Below the pieces are notes generated by a model. That model was not told the origin of the DNA, did not search any database, and saw only the letters and a list, made by a program, of their open reading frames with translations. From contig NC_089726.1 in the NCBI RefSeq assembly GCF_035083965.1, positions 9,739,501 to 9,803,500 of the forward strand: a stretch of 64,000 bases of DNA. Reading direction: 5' to 3'. Source of the stretch: Branchiostoma lanceolatum (lineage: Eukaryota; Chordata; Leptocardii; Amphioxiformes; Branchiostomatidae). A program made the position numbers and the translations under genes. Every line of letters starts with the position of its first letter. The stretch's first letter is position 1. Positions 12,601 through 36,039 of the stretch are shown piece by piece.

Positions 12601-15600
12601 TGTGTTGCTGGAAACAGATGAAGATATCTGTTGATAAATTTTCACTGAAATCCATTCACTTAAATCCTTCTCATGAGCCTTAACATCTATGAACTGTTTA
12701 CTGCAATTGTCAGCAAATGAAGTATCCCTTGTTTACATCACCAATGCAATGCCACTCTTTTATTTTTGTTCATCAGTGAAGACTTCATATTCAACTACAG
12801 CATATTTTCTTGCCAAAATTAATCAACTCTAGTACATGTAGTATAATAGATTAGAGCAACAATGAAAAGATTTTTCATTAGCATGCATTTTGTGTCCTTT
12901 TGTAACTTTGACAATCTCTGTTTTTGCCCCCAGTTCCAACATCCTGCTGGACAGGCATTACGAGGCAAAGATCGGTGACTTTGGTCTTGCCCGTGATGGC
13001 CCGTCGGGAAGTCTGAAGAGCTACACGATCATGAAGACAGACAGTAAGATCATGGGCACCACAGCATACATGGCACCCGAGTACTGCAGGAACAGGGTAC
13101 TGTCTCGGGAGGTGGACACATACGCTTTCGGGGTGGTAAGTAGCAGTTGGTTTGTTGTTTATTTACATGCAGGACTGAGAAGAAAAGTGTGTTGTGTAAC
13201 TGTTACAGCAAAAAGACTTCAAAATTGGAAAATGCTTTTTCACAGACTGGCTGTTTGGAACATTTTTACATATTGGCTGTGAGTCATAGTCTACTGTTAC
13301 CATGTGTATAACATTGCCATCCTGTAGCTTTAAAATAGCTAAAATGTTAGATATTAGTTTACTATTTATTTTATTTTCATTGATGAAATAATTTTTAATG
13401 TTTTCCTCAGGTGGTGTTTGAAGTACTGACTGGACAGAAGGCGTTTGATGAAACCAGGGGACGGCACAGAGTACTGGTAGGTTTCCCCTTTGGAGTTGTT
13501 TTCAGCAAATCTTAAAGTGCAACGGAACCAGTTTGAATACACTACATGTATATACATGTACATGTGTGTCACACAGTACTGTTTTTGGAGGGGGTCATGA
13601 TTACTGGTTTGGGGTTGAATTGTTGGTGCATTTACAATTTACAGACAAAATTCTTGAAAAAACTTGGTAACATCTACTAAACATAATTTCACCAGGGTAC
13701 ATAATTCCATCACCCTGAAAAGATACGTCCAAAGAAATCTTCAACCCATTGTCCCCCAGCAAAATGCACTGTAAATATCTAAACTGCGGACCCTATTCAA
13801 TGATATCATCTCACTTCCACAGAGTGACCTGGTGCAGGACCACATGGATACCAACGACCCCGACATGACCTGGAAACTTGTGGACAAGAAAACAGGGAAG
13901 ACGCCCTGGCCACGGGACACAGCCCTGGGTCTGTTTGAAATCGGCCACCAGTGTACCCTCCACAAGAGGAAACAGAGACCCAAGATGCCTGATGTACGTT
14001 GATAAGTTTTTCTTGACATTCACAGACAAATCTTGTCCAACACATGATTTACAGCTACATTATATTTCAAGTTCAACTGAGATTGTAGTATTTTTGCAAG
14101 GTACATTCATCACTAAAGACAGATTTGTATACATGTTTGTGGAGAGTATTCAGCACTAAGGACAGACCTGTACATGTGCTTGTCAATGATATTCAGTACT
14201 AAGGACAGACCTGTGTAATCATATGTGTGTGAATGGTATTCAGGACTAAGGACAGACCTATTTATGTGTTTGCGGCTAATGATATGCACAAAGGACAGAA
14301 TTGTGTACGTGTTTGCTGGTAATATACAGCAGTGATAAGAACATCATTATGTTTAGCCATAAGTATGGCTAAACATATTGTTTTCTCTCATGTTTCTTCT
14401 TCTTCTTCTTCTTCTTCTTCTTCTTCTCCTGTCAAATCTTCAAATCGATTCATCTCTGTCATTTTTTGACCAAATGACCTGAAATTTGGTACAGAGGTAA
14501 TGTAGGCAAAAACCAATGTGCGTTCTTTTCCTTGTTTTGATATTGACCTTGAAAGTGATTTTATTAAGGTTTTTAGGCTATTTTTAGCATATCTTGGCCT
14601 CCTGCGCCCTGGTATTTCAACCGAATGACCTGAAATTTGCTGTATATGTGGCTTGAACAAATATTTAAAGGACTACATTCCCATTTTTGGCATACATATA
14701 TTCAAAACGATTTATTTTGGGCTTTCTTGACAATATTTGCCACTTCTGTCACTTTCAATACTACATATGACCTACAGGTCATTGACCCCGAGTGCCTTGC
14801 ACCTGGTCAAGCTGGAAGTTTGCTTACGAGGAGGAAAGACCGGACATAAACATTTAACGTGATTATCGGGAAAACACCATGTTCCCTTAAACTCAGTGGT
14901 TAAATTGCAGTTTAGGAAATTTTATAACAGAAAACAAGTTAAATCAATGATTTTGTGAATGTTTATTCTAGCATTAGTTATTCCAGATATTTTCAAACTC
15001 CAAATTCTTCAACACAACACGGGAGATCGTTTCTCCTCAGACTGGCGCGACGTAGCGTCCACCACCAGGCCTTCCTACATGTCCTACGTACGGGCGTATT
15101 GATCGTAGAATTCGGCAAAAAAGGAATGATTAGGCCAGTAGAGTCAGTCCCCGGTAAGGTCAATGATTCGCCCCTTTGCGCTAGCTTGTAACGTTAAATG
15201 AATGTACCCTCTGGTGGCCAAACTTCACTGACAAACTTTCTCCCTATTATCATCATGAGCTTGCGTTAGTCTGGTACTTGTGACTAGTATGTGCCGGGAA
15301 TGTTTATCTATCGCACGCATTGGAAGGAAGTTCAACCATGATAAATGGTCGGCCGTTGCGAAAATTTGGAATCCCATGCTGTTGATTTTCGTGATTGAAT
15401 CTGTAAGAAAATATATTTTCATGTCGTTCATGTTTTTGGGACGGACGCCGGGACGGGGTGAATTTTTTCTATCATTTTCGTCCCGTTAGTAATGCAAATC
15501 GAATCGTGTTGCACAAGAGGCAAAACACTAAAAACGTGGGTCTTGTGGAGTGTTTTGGAGCGGGAAAATGCCGGATATTAGCGGTGCCGAACAGTGTACA

Positions 15601-18488
15601 TCGTCGCGCGCGGGTGACGCTCCGTCAAAACAAATCCGCTGGTGGTCTAGCGCGGCCACCGAAAATAGGCAGAAACACACAGGAGGACTTAGCACCTTCG
15701 TTTATGAGGGCAATTGTGAAAATCTTTTGTTACAAATTGTTCGAACATTGAAACATTTGGATAGATGGTTTGAAACTGTTCTAAATAAAGAGATTTTTGT
15801 GTAGTTACGTTCGAAATGTTTCCAACGTGTGTGAAATAAGTTCAAACATGTTATAAGTTTCAATTCTAATTGTTTGAACACTTTAGAACTATTGTGACTT
15901 AGACATTCTTTTAATCAAAATAGTTCAAACATATTACAAATATTATATTAAAACCCTCTCGGTGACTTTGAATTGACTCAAATATGTTGTTTTTGGTCAT
16001 TTCCTTCGTCTCCTGTCAAATCTTCATATGTATACTATGGAAAACTTCATTCTTCCCTGGGGTTGATCTTTTTTAATTCAATTTTGAACTGGGTTGATTA
16101 TGCGCAAGAGTGTAATTTTCAGCGGATATTTTTCGACTGGTTTACATGGAAATGGCACGGGATATCCCATTCTTGCAAGGGGAGGATTATTTAATTATTT
16201 CTTTCAATTTTGAGCTGGAATGATTATGAAAAAGTCCATTTTTTAGCAGAAGTGTATTTGTTAATCAATTAGTGGATATGGTTGTGGACTGGTCCATATT
16301 GTGTTGAGGTGCTACTGGAAGACTCAATTTTGGACTGGGGTGATTCATTTTTTTAGTGCAAGTATTTTAGAATGGTCCATTGTTATTTTGGGAGAGTCCA
16401 TTTTTTGCATGGCGAGGAGTATGGCTAAACATGCTGTATTTGCTCGCAAATGTTGCCTTTCTAGTTGCCTTCATTTTTTCTCAGGTGCTAAGTCGCCTGG
16501 AGAAGATGGAGTTGAGGAGACAGCTGAGTAAGGAGGGAGTCAGTCTCATGTCTTCATTATCATCTTCACCAGGTCTGTATTCACACCATTTACATCATCA
16601 ATCTGTAAAAGAGAAATTTCTATCTATCAAAAAAAATCATTTAGTTCAAATTGATCTTTTATACTAACGTGGAGTATTGCTATGCTTTTTTTAAATCACA
16701 GATGTTCCACGAAGAACACGTCAAGAGCCACAAGAGAGTGAGTCTCCCAGTCTGGCCAGTGGGTCTCCAATTGTTGGACCCTCACTATGCCCCCCATCGT
16801 CTCAGTCCTCCTCACACGAGCCTATTGAGTCTGATGAGCTGGCTTGGAACAAGGAAGACAACAAAAAGGATGCAGTTGGTCACTACGGAAGCCAAAATGG
16901 GGGCCAGCTACCGGTGGAGAGAGCAACAGGCCAGCCAAGTAACAGCTACCCATCCCAGAGCACCATCAGCACTGATCTGGAATCAAACGGTGTGGTCAGT
17001 CACCAGCAAAATGTGGAAAATCTAGCTAGCCCACCTGACACCAAAAAAGCGGAGAACAGAGGCAGTCTTCCCCTTCCTTCGGGCAAACAAGATCTGAACA
17101 CTTCCGGGGCAGTCGTGACAGGCAAAGAGCAGTCAAAGGATGAAGAGCAAGACAGAGATTCACTGAAGAAGGGAGACCTCCGACCCAACAGGCCAGTTGA
17201 GGCCTGGATGCCTGACAGCATCCTCAGGAACACAGAAGGGAAGGGGGGCAAGTCTGCCGCTGAGGAGAAGTTTCCATCCAAGGATGTTTCTAAGCTTGAC
17301 AACATGTCCTCTCCATCAAGGCAGCCTGGAGGAAGGAAGCTGAGTCCGTGTGAGTCAGACGACTGTCCTTCGATGGCCCGGCCAGGACAGTCCCCTGTCG
17401 AGTTTCATGCAAAGGCAGATGTGGAAAACATGGTAAAACCACAGGTTAACCAACCAGCCAACACTGCTGGAAGTTATTCTGTAGTCTCGCCGTCAGAACA
17501 GCCAGCTAGAATCACCCCAAGTAGGGAAGGGCTGGAGTCCACAGGAAGGGATGGTGATTTGGTACCGTCAGGGATGGCAGGTAGTCCAACTGACAAGAAC
17601 CACAGGCAACATTTCCTGCCTGCATACCCACCTGGATATGGTCCACTAGATGACAAAGCATCTCGCTACCCTCCGGTTCCTTACCCTGGGGGACAGTGGG
17701 GATATCCTCATCATCAAAACCTGCCCGCAGGTGAGGCTGGCATGTCACCTGCACCTCAGAATGGTTACCCAATGGTCTATGGAGTAACTCAACCGTATGG
17801 GCCACATTTCGGGCAGACATCACCAGCTGTGGGTCCAGCGGAAGTGCCATACTTGCCCCATAACAATATGCCATACGGTCCTCATGCATTCCTTCCTCAA
17901 TATCCACCGTATGACATCCCCCCATCACAACATCAAAGAGCTGACATTCAAGACCCCTACCCACAGTACGTCCCGGAACCTCACAGAATGTACCCAGGTC
18001 GTCCTCCCACAAGATTCAACATCTGTCCCCCTTCGCCAGACTCTAGTTGCTCTAACCAACAGTCCACAGCATCCTCATCCTCCTCCCAGAGTAGCAGCCC
18101 CCAGTCTTCCGTTTCCCAGGAGGGCTCCTCAGGTTGCACGACCTTCACAGACAGCAGCAGTGGTCTGTCCAGCCAGACAACAGCAGAACCAAACTCGGGA
18201 CTGTCCGGGGATGTCACCAGCTCCATGTCTCTTCCAGAAACGTCATCCGTCGAAAGTCTTCCAATGTCTGACGAGCGAAGCATTCGCTTTACCCCAGAAT
18301 TCAATGAGGCTCGTAACAGGCTGATGCAAGACATGAAAGACTACGATGAGGGCAGGCTTAACTCCGAGCAGTGTTTTGGGAACATTCCATCAGAAAGTGA
18401 CTCCTTGGGTGAACTGTCACTGGAACAGTCTGAGACTGGGAGCAGCAGGGTGCCTACTGAGGACAGCGATGACAGCACCTCATGTTAA
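6656..18488 (+). CDS. IRAK1: IRAK/Pelle-family death-domain serine/threonine kinase (12 exons, 1147 aa)
   Basis: Kinase that links MyD88-type receptor complexes to TRAF6 in Toll/IL-1R signalling. Exons: 6656-6818, 6944-7129, 10344-10466, 10695-10877, 11149-11318, 11814-11999, 12425-12543, 12934-13135, 13411-13476, 13823-13993, 16485-16572, 16702-18488; phases join without a stop. Residues about 45-116 resemble a death domain (HHWEDVAGRLDY). A Pro-rich linker (LPLPGPPPPMLPG) precedes the kinase: glycine loop GEGTFGRVF, AVK lysine, catalytic HGDVKSSNILLD, DFG, then GTTAYMAPEY. HGD rather than HRD is IRAK1-like. The 600-residue tail is rich in Pro, Ser and Tyr and contains PIESDE (16821-16838) and PTEDSD (18453-18470), both fitting the TRAF6-binding PxExx(acidic) pattern. 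The IRAK gatekeeper Tyr is Thr here (codon 11952-11954). Polyadenylation signal AATAAA at 19057-19062. Family certain; the IRAK1-versus-other assignment is inference. Confidence 0.92.
7289..7295 (+). promoter_or_regulatory. YY1-like ATGGCGG motif in IRAK intron 2
   Basis: The context AACAAGATGGCGGCGG is a close YY1 consensus, about 90 bases before a transposon-like element. The same motif type sits at the IRAK, DLD and ARPC4-side starts in this window, so an internal promoter is possible, though no supported coding exon follows. Confidence 0.3.
7375..8476. mobile_element. Non-autonomous transposon with subterminal CAGTACTGG repeats
   Basis: The ends are 26-bp inverted repeats (7375-7400 and 8451-8476) matching at 23 positions. 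Between them, on both flanks, the palindromic motif CAGTACTGG and variants such as CCAGTACGG recur many times (about 7410-7820 and 8310-8450). Such clustered subterminal repeats are typical transposase-binding sites. A short retroelement tail (about 7875-7960, 'ctttattgcaagttcatgcccgaaggc') lies inside. No transposase is seen. Confidence 0.75.
9022..9455. mobile_element. hAT-type MITE, 434 bp, with 8-bp target duplication
   Basis: The element starts TAGTGGTGCGGATCG and ends CGATCCGCAGCACTA. CTATTACT flanks both sides exactly (9014-9021 and 9456-9463). TAG-type ends with an 8-bp duplication fit hAT. Nested 'aagtccggactt' palindromes fill both subterminal parts. It sits in IRAK intron 2. Confidence 0.85.
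9559..9760 (-). mobile_element. Truncated antisense non-LTR retrotransposon 3' end
   Basis: A (GTTT)n run at 9559-9580, which is an AAAC tail on the minus strand, is followed by 'ttattaagatctccattagtgtac', a layout typical of a 5'-truncated retroelement. No reverse transcriptase remains. Confidence 0.45.
10930..11100. repeat. Minisatellite, about 43-bp unit, locus 1
   Basis: About four degenerate units of the form 'attcagcactaaggacagacctgtttatgtgtttgt' in the IRAK intron before exon 5. Related units recur at 14100-14340 and 21480-21770. Confidence 0.8.
14100..14340. repeat. Minisatellite, about 43-45-bp unit, locus 2
   Basis: About five degenerate copies of the same unit as at 10930-11100 ('gtattcagcactaaggacagacctgt'), in the IRAK intron after exon 10. 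Confidence 0.8.
14348..14377. repeat. 13-bp inverted repeat hairpin, 4-base loop
   Basis: Perfect arms tatgtttagccat (14348-14360) and atggctaaacata (14365-14377). The right-arm string agtatggctaaacat recurs directly at 16418-16432. Confidence 0.85.
15550..15804 (+). other. Unrecognised 84-codon open frame in CpG-rich intron segment
   Basis: Starts ATGCCGGATATTAGC, in the most CpG-rich part of the IRAK intron, and is not similar to anything I recognise. It has no clear domain. It could be a 5' exon of an inserted element or chance. Low confidence that it is coding. Confidence 0.15.
16030..16410. repeat. Three imperfect units of about 122 bp
   Basis: Strings 'tcaattttgaactggg', 'tcaattttgagctgga' and 'tcaattttggactggg' recur near 16078, 16204 and 16324, each followed by a similar 'tgatta/tgattc' segment. 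Confidence 0.55.
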
Positions 18489-19600
18489 TCACTCTGAAGG
18501 ACAATTGAATTGATTGAATTTCTTTATTTCGAGTATGTCACCCATAGAAAACAGCCATACAAATGTTTACATCTACAGTATAAGCATTTCTGCTGTACTT
18601 TTTTTAGTCCTATGTATGTATGACTTGCTGTTATATGTATGACCTGCTGTTATATGTACCTCCTAAGCTGGAGTTATTGAACATATTTGAACTGAATTGT
18701 ACCTTGCACTTCATATTAAGAAAATACATGTTTGCATGAGATGCATTTATGATACGATTTAATTGGAGGGTTCCATACTGTCACTTCTTGTTTACCAGTA
18801 GTGTTTGTTTTAGTGGTCTCTAAAATGTATGTATGCTGTTGTATATTTGGTACCTGGATAAAGGTTAATAATGATAATATATAATATGTGACTGAATATT
18901 ACATAAGGGCATGAAACAGATTGCTTATTGGAGTGTGCCACTACAGGTTGAAGGAAGGGGTTGTATGGTCTAGCTAGGAAAGAAAAACTTTAAGTTTGTA
19001 CTTTTTCAATTGCAGATTTCCTGTGAATTTGAAAGTTGGCCTATAGCTGCTTGCCAAATAAAACTAATTATTCATAATGTACAAGTAAAGTAAAGCTAGA
19101 TATGAAAGAAGTGTTACATGTAGTATTAATCAGGGTGTTTATTTGTATATGCGGATATAAGTGAGAGATGTTTGAAATTTCTGACTTTTGTAGTTTAATC
19201 ATAGGTATATCTTTCAGATCTTCCAATTACAGTATTCATAGTTACTGCAGTTACATCATATAGAAGATTAATGTAGGCAACAGTGCCCTTAGACTTGGAT
19301 GCTTGATAGTCCATGGGAGAATCTACAAGTAACACTGTTTTGTAGAATGAAGGCTAGCAGGCTCTAGCTGAAAGGTTGTTTCTTCATAGCCGTATTTATA
19401 TCAATAGAGACAAAAAGAAATGCGCTATTCTTGTATATTCACACCTTGTGGGGTTTTGCATAGCATATTGTGATTGCTTTACAAGGGAGAAAAAGGCCAA
19501 CCATATATTAGTAGCATATGAAACATTATCTACAGATGAATTATATCATGTCTACATGGTCTATATAATGGGCATTGTTTGCATTGGCGGTATGATGATA
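18489..19600 (+). other. IRAK 3' UTR and downstream sequence
   Basis: Contains 'ttgaatttctttatttcgagtatgtcaccca' (about 18512-18545), an antisense retroelement-tail-like piece, and the likely polyadenylation signal AATAAA at 19057-19062. Nothing else is recognised. Confidence 0.5.
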
Positions 19601-19608
19601 CATATAGA

Positions 19609-19747
19609 ATACAACACGGGGTATTCCGTATCACCCGAGGTACCAGCCCGACCGCGGGTCGGATCGCCCGACGGCCGTAGGCCGGAGGGCGATCCGACCC
19701 GCGGGAGGGCTGGGACCGAGGGTGATGCGGAATACAACGTGTTGTAT
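19609..19747. repeat. 139-bp GC-rich hairpin MITE, 68-bp arms
   Basis: Left arm 19609-19676 and right arm 19680-19747 are near-perfect reverse complements around a 3-base loop. Outer ends read ATACAACAC and inner parts are rich in CG (gcgggtcggatcgccc). A folded-back MITE is the simplest explanation. Confidence 0.85.
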
Positions 19748-19752
19748 TTTAT

Positions 19753-20035
19753 TTATGTCATACCTTGGTCATACCCACCCGAGAAAACATACATCTCAAT
19801 GCGGAATGCGCCAGAAGTTGAGGGAGTTTTGTGTCTTCGAACAAGAAAGTGTAGCAACATTGATTCCAATCTCCGAACCCGGTATTCGAATTTCCGACGG
19901 CCGCACAACCGGCGCGCTCGAAATGCGTTCGAAATATTCTATGGAAGCCTGTATGATAACACTTCCGAACCCTATGTGATCCGGATAGTTATCACACGGT
20001 CCGGAACACCCGTATCAGGCCCAGGCATGACATAA
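19753..20035. mobile_element. Candidate 283-bp TIR element adjoining the hairpin
   Basis: The left end ttatgtcataccttggtc and the right end (reverse complement ttatgtcatgcctgggcc) match at 15 of 18 positions. It lies five bases after the 139-bp hairpin. No clear target duplication was found. Confidence 0.5.
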
Positions 20036-20039
20036 TGTG

Positions 20040-21480
20040 ATTTATGGGTTATATGAATAGAATCATATCATAATCGTATGGTGATTGAAATATTTTAATT
20101 ATTTGATGCCAGCGTTTGATATTTTTTTTCCAATCTAGAATGAAGATTGCTATAATTACTGCATTTTAAAGTGAAAGATAAATGTATTTTTGCACAAGTC
20201 AAGCACAGATCTTGAAGGCCTCAGCTCAATTCTATATTCAGAAATGATAATGTTAGAATTCTGGCCATGTTGGAAACTGTAGTTTATTTTACAAACAGGG
20301 AGAGAATGGATTAGAAGGTGACACCGTGACAGCTGTTCCGCAGATATATCTCTTAGTACCTACTTTCTGCCTAATCCCCAGTACAATAAAAGAATTGTAA
20401 GTTGTTACATGTGTCAATTTGATTCTTCTTGGGACTCACTACTAGTACTAGTATTATCATCTTGTTACGTTCGCCAAGAAGGTTATGTTTTTTGTGCAAT
20501 TTGTGTGTGCTTGTGTGATTGTGGACAGCATAATTCAGAGTGAATGAAAGAGAGATAGTAGCATTCCTTTTCAGTATTATATAGTGTTTACCCAAGGACA
20601 TTATATGGTTCTTGGTTTACCACAGGAAAAGCTTCGTCTTATATGGAAATGAAAGTTGTTCTGGAACCGCAAACTCCTTGTGTTCTAGACTAGCGACGGC
20701 GTTCGATGTGGTTTGTTTACAGTTACGACTGTCTGTTCTGAGAGACAGACGTGTAATATTGAGCTGCTACTAGTATACGTTCATTACGTTGCTTAGTTCA
20801 AACTTGAGACAAGTATGTCGAGACAGAAACCGGCGGTCTTGCGTTGTTGCGACAGCCCCCTCCCGTACGGCATTTGACAAGTCCGATGAGCCTCCAGATG
20901 GACGACGGCGGTTAACGATGTTCAAATCTACTGTCATCACGGTATCAATTAAGGTTCACTTTTCTTGTTTCTGACATTGGAATCGACTGAACTTCCACTT
21001 AAGACTTCCACTTCCATTAATCTGTGTAACATCACTTTTTGAACCTGTTGTAAATACCAGAAAGTCCCGGCTAGAACTACATGTGACGGACGTTTCTACA
21101 GTAGCGGTCTCATTATGATCTCTCATTAAACTAGTAACAAAATACACGGGTTGTTTGGTCTACAACCTTTATGGACACATCTGGACGTTGGTCTGAAGGT
21201 TCCAACTGTCCTATCAATATAGGTTTATGCTTATGTCACCGCAATATTGTTTATCTCTTGATGATTGAAATAATTTTGATTCCAAAGATGCAGCCCAATT
21301 TCAGTGTGAATTGTTGGAAAGGTGCTCGTCGTCACTGAGATGAGGTACAAAATGAGAGATTCTAGATTACAATTACGTTGAATAGTCTAGGAGTCAAATA
21401 TTCTGCATGTTACTGTCACAAGTGTAATTGTATTGCAAATGCTAAACAAGTAAGAATGGATGCTAATTCATGTCAACACC
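20040..21480. other. Intergenic, no supported gene
   Basis: Holds a 'ttcgccaagaaggttatg' repeat-end signature near 20468-20490 and otherwise unremarkable sequence. The short open frames here show no recognisable protein. Confidence 0.5.
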
Positions 21481-21770
21481 ACCTTGTGTGTATGGATGGT
21501 GTTCAACACCAATGAGAGATCCGTTTGTGTGTAGGTGGGGTTCAGCTCCAAGGACGGGTATGTTTGCCTATGTAGATGACGCTTAGCTCCAAGGACAGGT
21601 ATGTTTGCCTGCGTGTAGGTGGTGCTCAGCACCAAGGACAGGTATGTTTGCTAGTGCAGATGGTGTTCAGCACCAAGGACAGGTATGTTTGCTAGTGTAG
21701 ACGGTGTTCAGCACCAAGGATAGGTATGTTTGCATGTGTGTAGATGGTGTTCCGAACCAAGAATATAATA
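21480..21770. repeat. Minisatellite, about 41-bp unit, locus 3
   Basis: About six units of 'ggtgttcagcaccaaggacaggtatgtttgctagtgtagat', intergenic between IRAK and DLD. The core 'ttcagcac.aaggacag' is shared with loci at 10930 and 14100. Confidence 0.85.
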
Positions 21771-22034
21771 TTGTACTTTTTTCAGCACTTCTTGCATCAA
21801 ATATAAACAGATCTTTATAGGATGCCATTCATAGTAGCATATCAGAGCAACCTTAACAGGACTTCTGACAGTCTAACTATGCAGACCCTTGTTGTACCCT
21901 TATTTAGGACATTTGACTATGGCTGGGTGGTTAAGCCTGGAAATGACAAGGTAAATTTGAATTTACATATTTGATTATAGTCAAGTAATTACAACACAAA
22001 CAAATGCACATGTATAGGTCTGACTTTTACCATT

Positions 22035-22078
22035 TCAACCAACCAACCAACCAACCAACCAACCAACCAACCAACCAG
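22035..22078. repeat. (AACC)n microsatellite
   Basis: Eleven or so perfect caac/aacc units. Confidence 0.9.
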
Positions 22079-22797
22079 CGTGACTACTATGACATCACAT
22101 ACAAACATTCTATATGTTTGTGTCTAGGTCTAGAACCAGGCAAGAAACCAAGCAGATCAAAAGTATGCTATTTCCAATTTTGCTATTACTACCTTTATTT
22201 ACCAAAATCTTCACAAAATCATATGCACCAAGTTGTCTAAAGCAACATTCTATTTCATGTGAGTCAATTTTTCTTCTTTTGTCGGTTATTTAGAATTACC
22301 TCAAATATTTGTTTCAAAGACATTGAAAATACGCCGGGACTAACATTCATTTTTACTCTTTAAACTGAAACAATGTACCGGGTATATCAAAAGTTGATGT
22401 ACTTTAATTCAGTGGCATAGGGTGGAAAATGTGAAGAAATACTAGACGGCAATGATATACATGTTACAATTATAGAGCTAACTTTATTTCTCCATACGCA
22501 TGTAACATTACAAACACAATGCTGGGGAAACATCCAAAATCTTCCAAACAAAGATAATGTTGTAACAGTGTTTCCATTTTGTGTCATCCCAAATCCTAGA
22601 ACATGTTCTTTAATTACATGTGTAACAACACCAATCCTACATGTGTCCCAACATCACTTACAAATGATAAACATCCCTTTGTTCTGCAGCTAAAGTCATG
22701 TACATGCACCTAAAATACAAAGTAAATAGACTGTCTGTCACACACAGAGTAATTTACAATATTCTCATATTTGTTTCCAGTGTGGACAAAAATACAT

Positions 22798-35380
<12,583 letters not shown>

Positions 35381-35395
35381 CTTGCGCCTGGCTCC

Positions 35396-35412
35396 GAATC
35401 CAATATGGCGGA
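35396..35412. promoter_or_regulatory. DLD promoter: YY1-like ATGGCGG with CCAAT-like flank
   Basis: TCCAATATGGCGGAAGG lies 20 bases upstream of the DLD start codon on the opposite strand. It fits the YY1 consensus CAAxATGGCGG common near the start sites of TATA-less housekeeping genes. The matching plus-strand ORF from this ATG looks incidental. Confidence 0.45.
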
Positions 35413-35799
35413 AGGTGAATTGCTGCGCAAGCGTAGTGACCTTGCGATTACCTGTCGTACTACAATTTTCCGCACGGTGGCGTTATTGTCAATGTATGAG
35501 ATTTTGCTTCAGCACCAAGGCTATGGTCAGCCTAACGTTGTGTAAACTAACCTACGAGATAAAAACCAGAACTTTTAATGCTGAAATATCCGTATCTGTA
35601 CCTGTGGAACGAACAAGGACAAACATAGCTGACAAAATATTTACAGGAATTTTCATGGACATTCTTCCAACTGACCTTGAAATGCATATCTAACGTTAGA
35701 TCTGGTGAAAGTCTAACGTAATTTTTTTCCTCTCAACTTCACAATTCAGATAGACCAAACTTCCCACTTTTTGCTGCACTTATGCACTGAAAATACTGT

Positions 35800-36035
35800 G
35801 TTGGAGTTTTGAGAATGCCTGCCCCTAGAAAGTATATGGGGGTTGTGAGAATACCTGTACATGGAAAGTACTATATGGCGACTATGAGAATGACTGTCCG
35901 AGAAAAGTACTATATGGGGGTCATGAAAACACTTCTTATTGTAAAATACTAATTGGGGGTTATGAGAACACCTGTTCGTAAAAAGTAGTATATGGCGGTT
36001 ATGAGAATTTCTATATGGGGGTTCTGACAGCACTT
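35800..36035. repeat. Minisatellite, 48-bp unit
   Basis: Four to five degenerate units of 'atgagaa.acctgtacg.aaaagtactatatgggggtt', about 400 bp upstream of DLD. The 48-bp period gives a spurious 16-residue repeat in translation. Confidence 0.8.
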
Positions 36036-36039
36036 GTTG

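Larger units (their letters stand above)
14362..16432. mobile_element. Possible 2-kb insertion flanked by 15-bp direct repeats
   Basis: The 15-bp string agtatggctaaacat is found at 14362-14376 and 16418-16432, both within the IRAK intron between exons 10 and 11. Between them are a (TTC)n run (14396-14427), two copies of a 'gaatgacctgaaatttg' repeat (about 14470 and 14625), a CpG-richer segment around 15540-15660, and three units of about 122 bp near 16030-16400 ('tcaattttgaactggg' type). The direct repeats could be a long target duplication or simple repeat homology. Confidence 0.4.

Noticed and set aside
14388-14660. Minus-strand frame ending in a poly-Glu stretch
   Set aside because: The Glu run is the translation of a (TTC)n microsatellite, in repeat DNA.
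17512-18012. 166-codon minus-strand frame
   Set aside because: Shadow of the IRAK tail exon in antisense; no independent family signal.
19376-20035. 219-codon plus-strand open frame
   Set aside because: It runs straight through the 139-bp foldback hairpin and the adjoining TIR element, which explain its openness and odd composition.
10930-21770. CRISPR-like arrays
   Set aside because: The repeated units are degenerate, directly abutting minisatellites in animal introns with no spacer pattern.
22004-22240. Frame with TNQPTNQP repeats
   Set aside because: Translation of the (AACC)n microsatellite.
35746-36033. 95-residue His/Ser-rich frame with repeated YSHNPHIL-like phrases
   Set aside because: The 16-residue period is just the 48-bp minisatellite.
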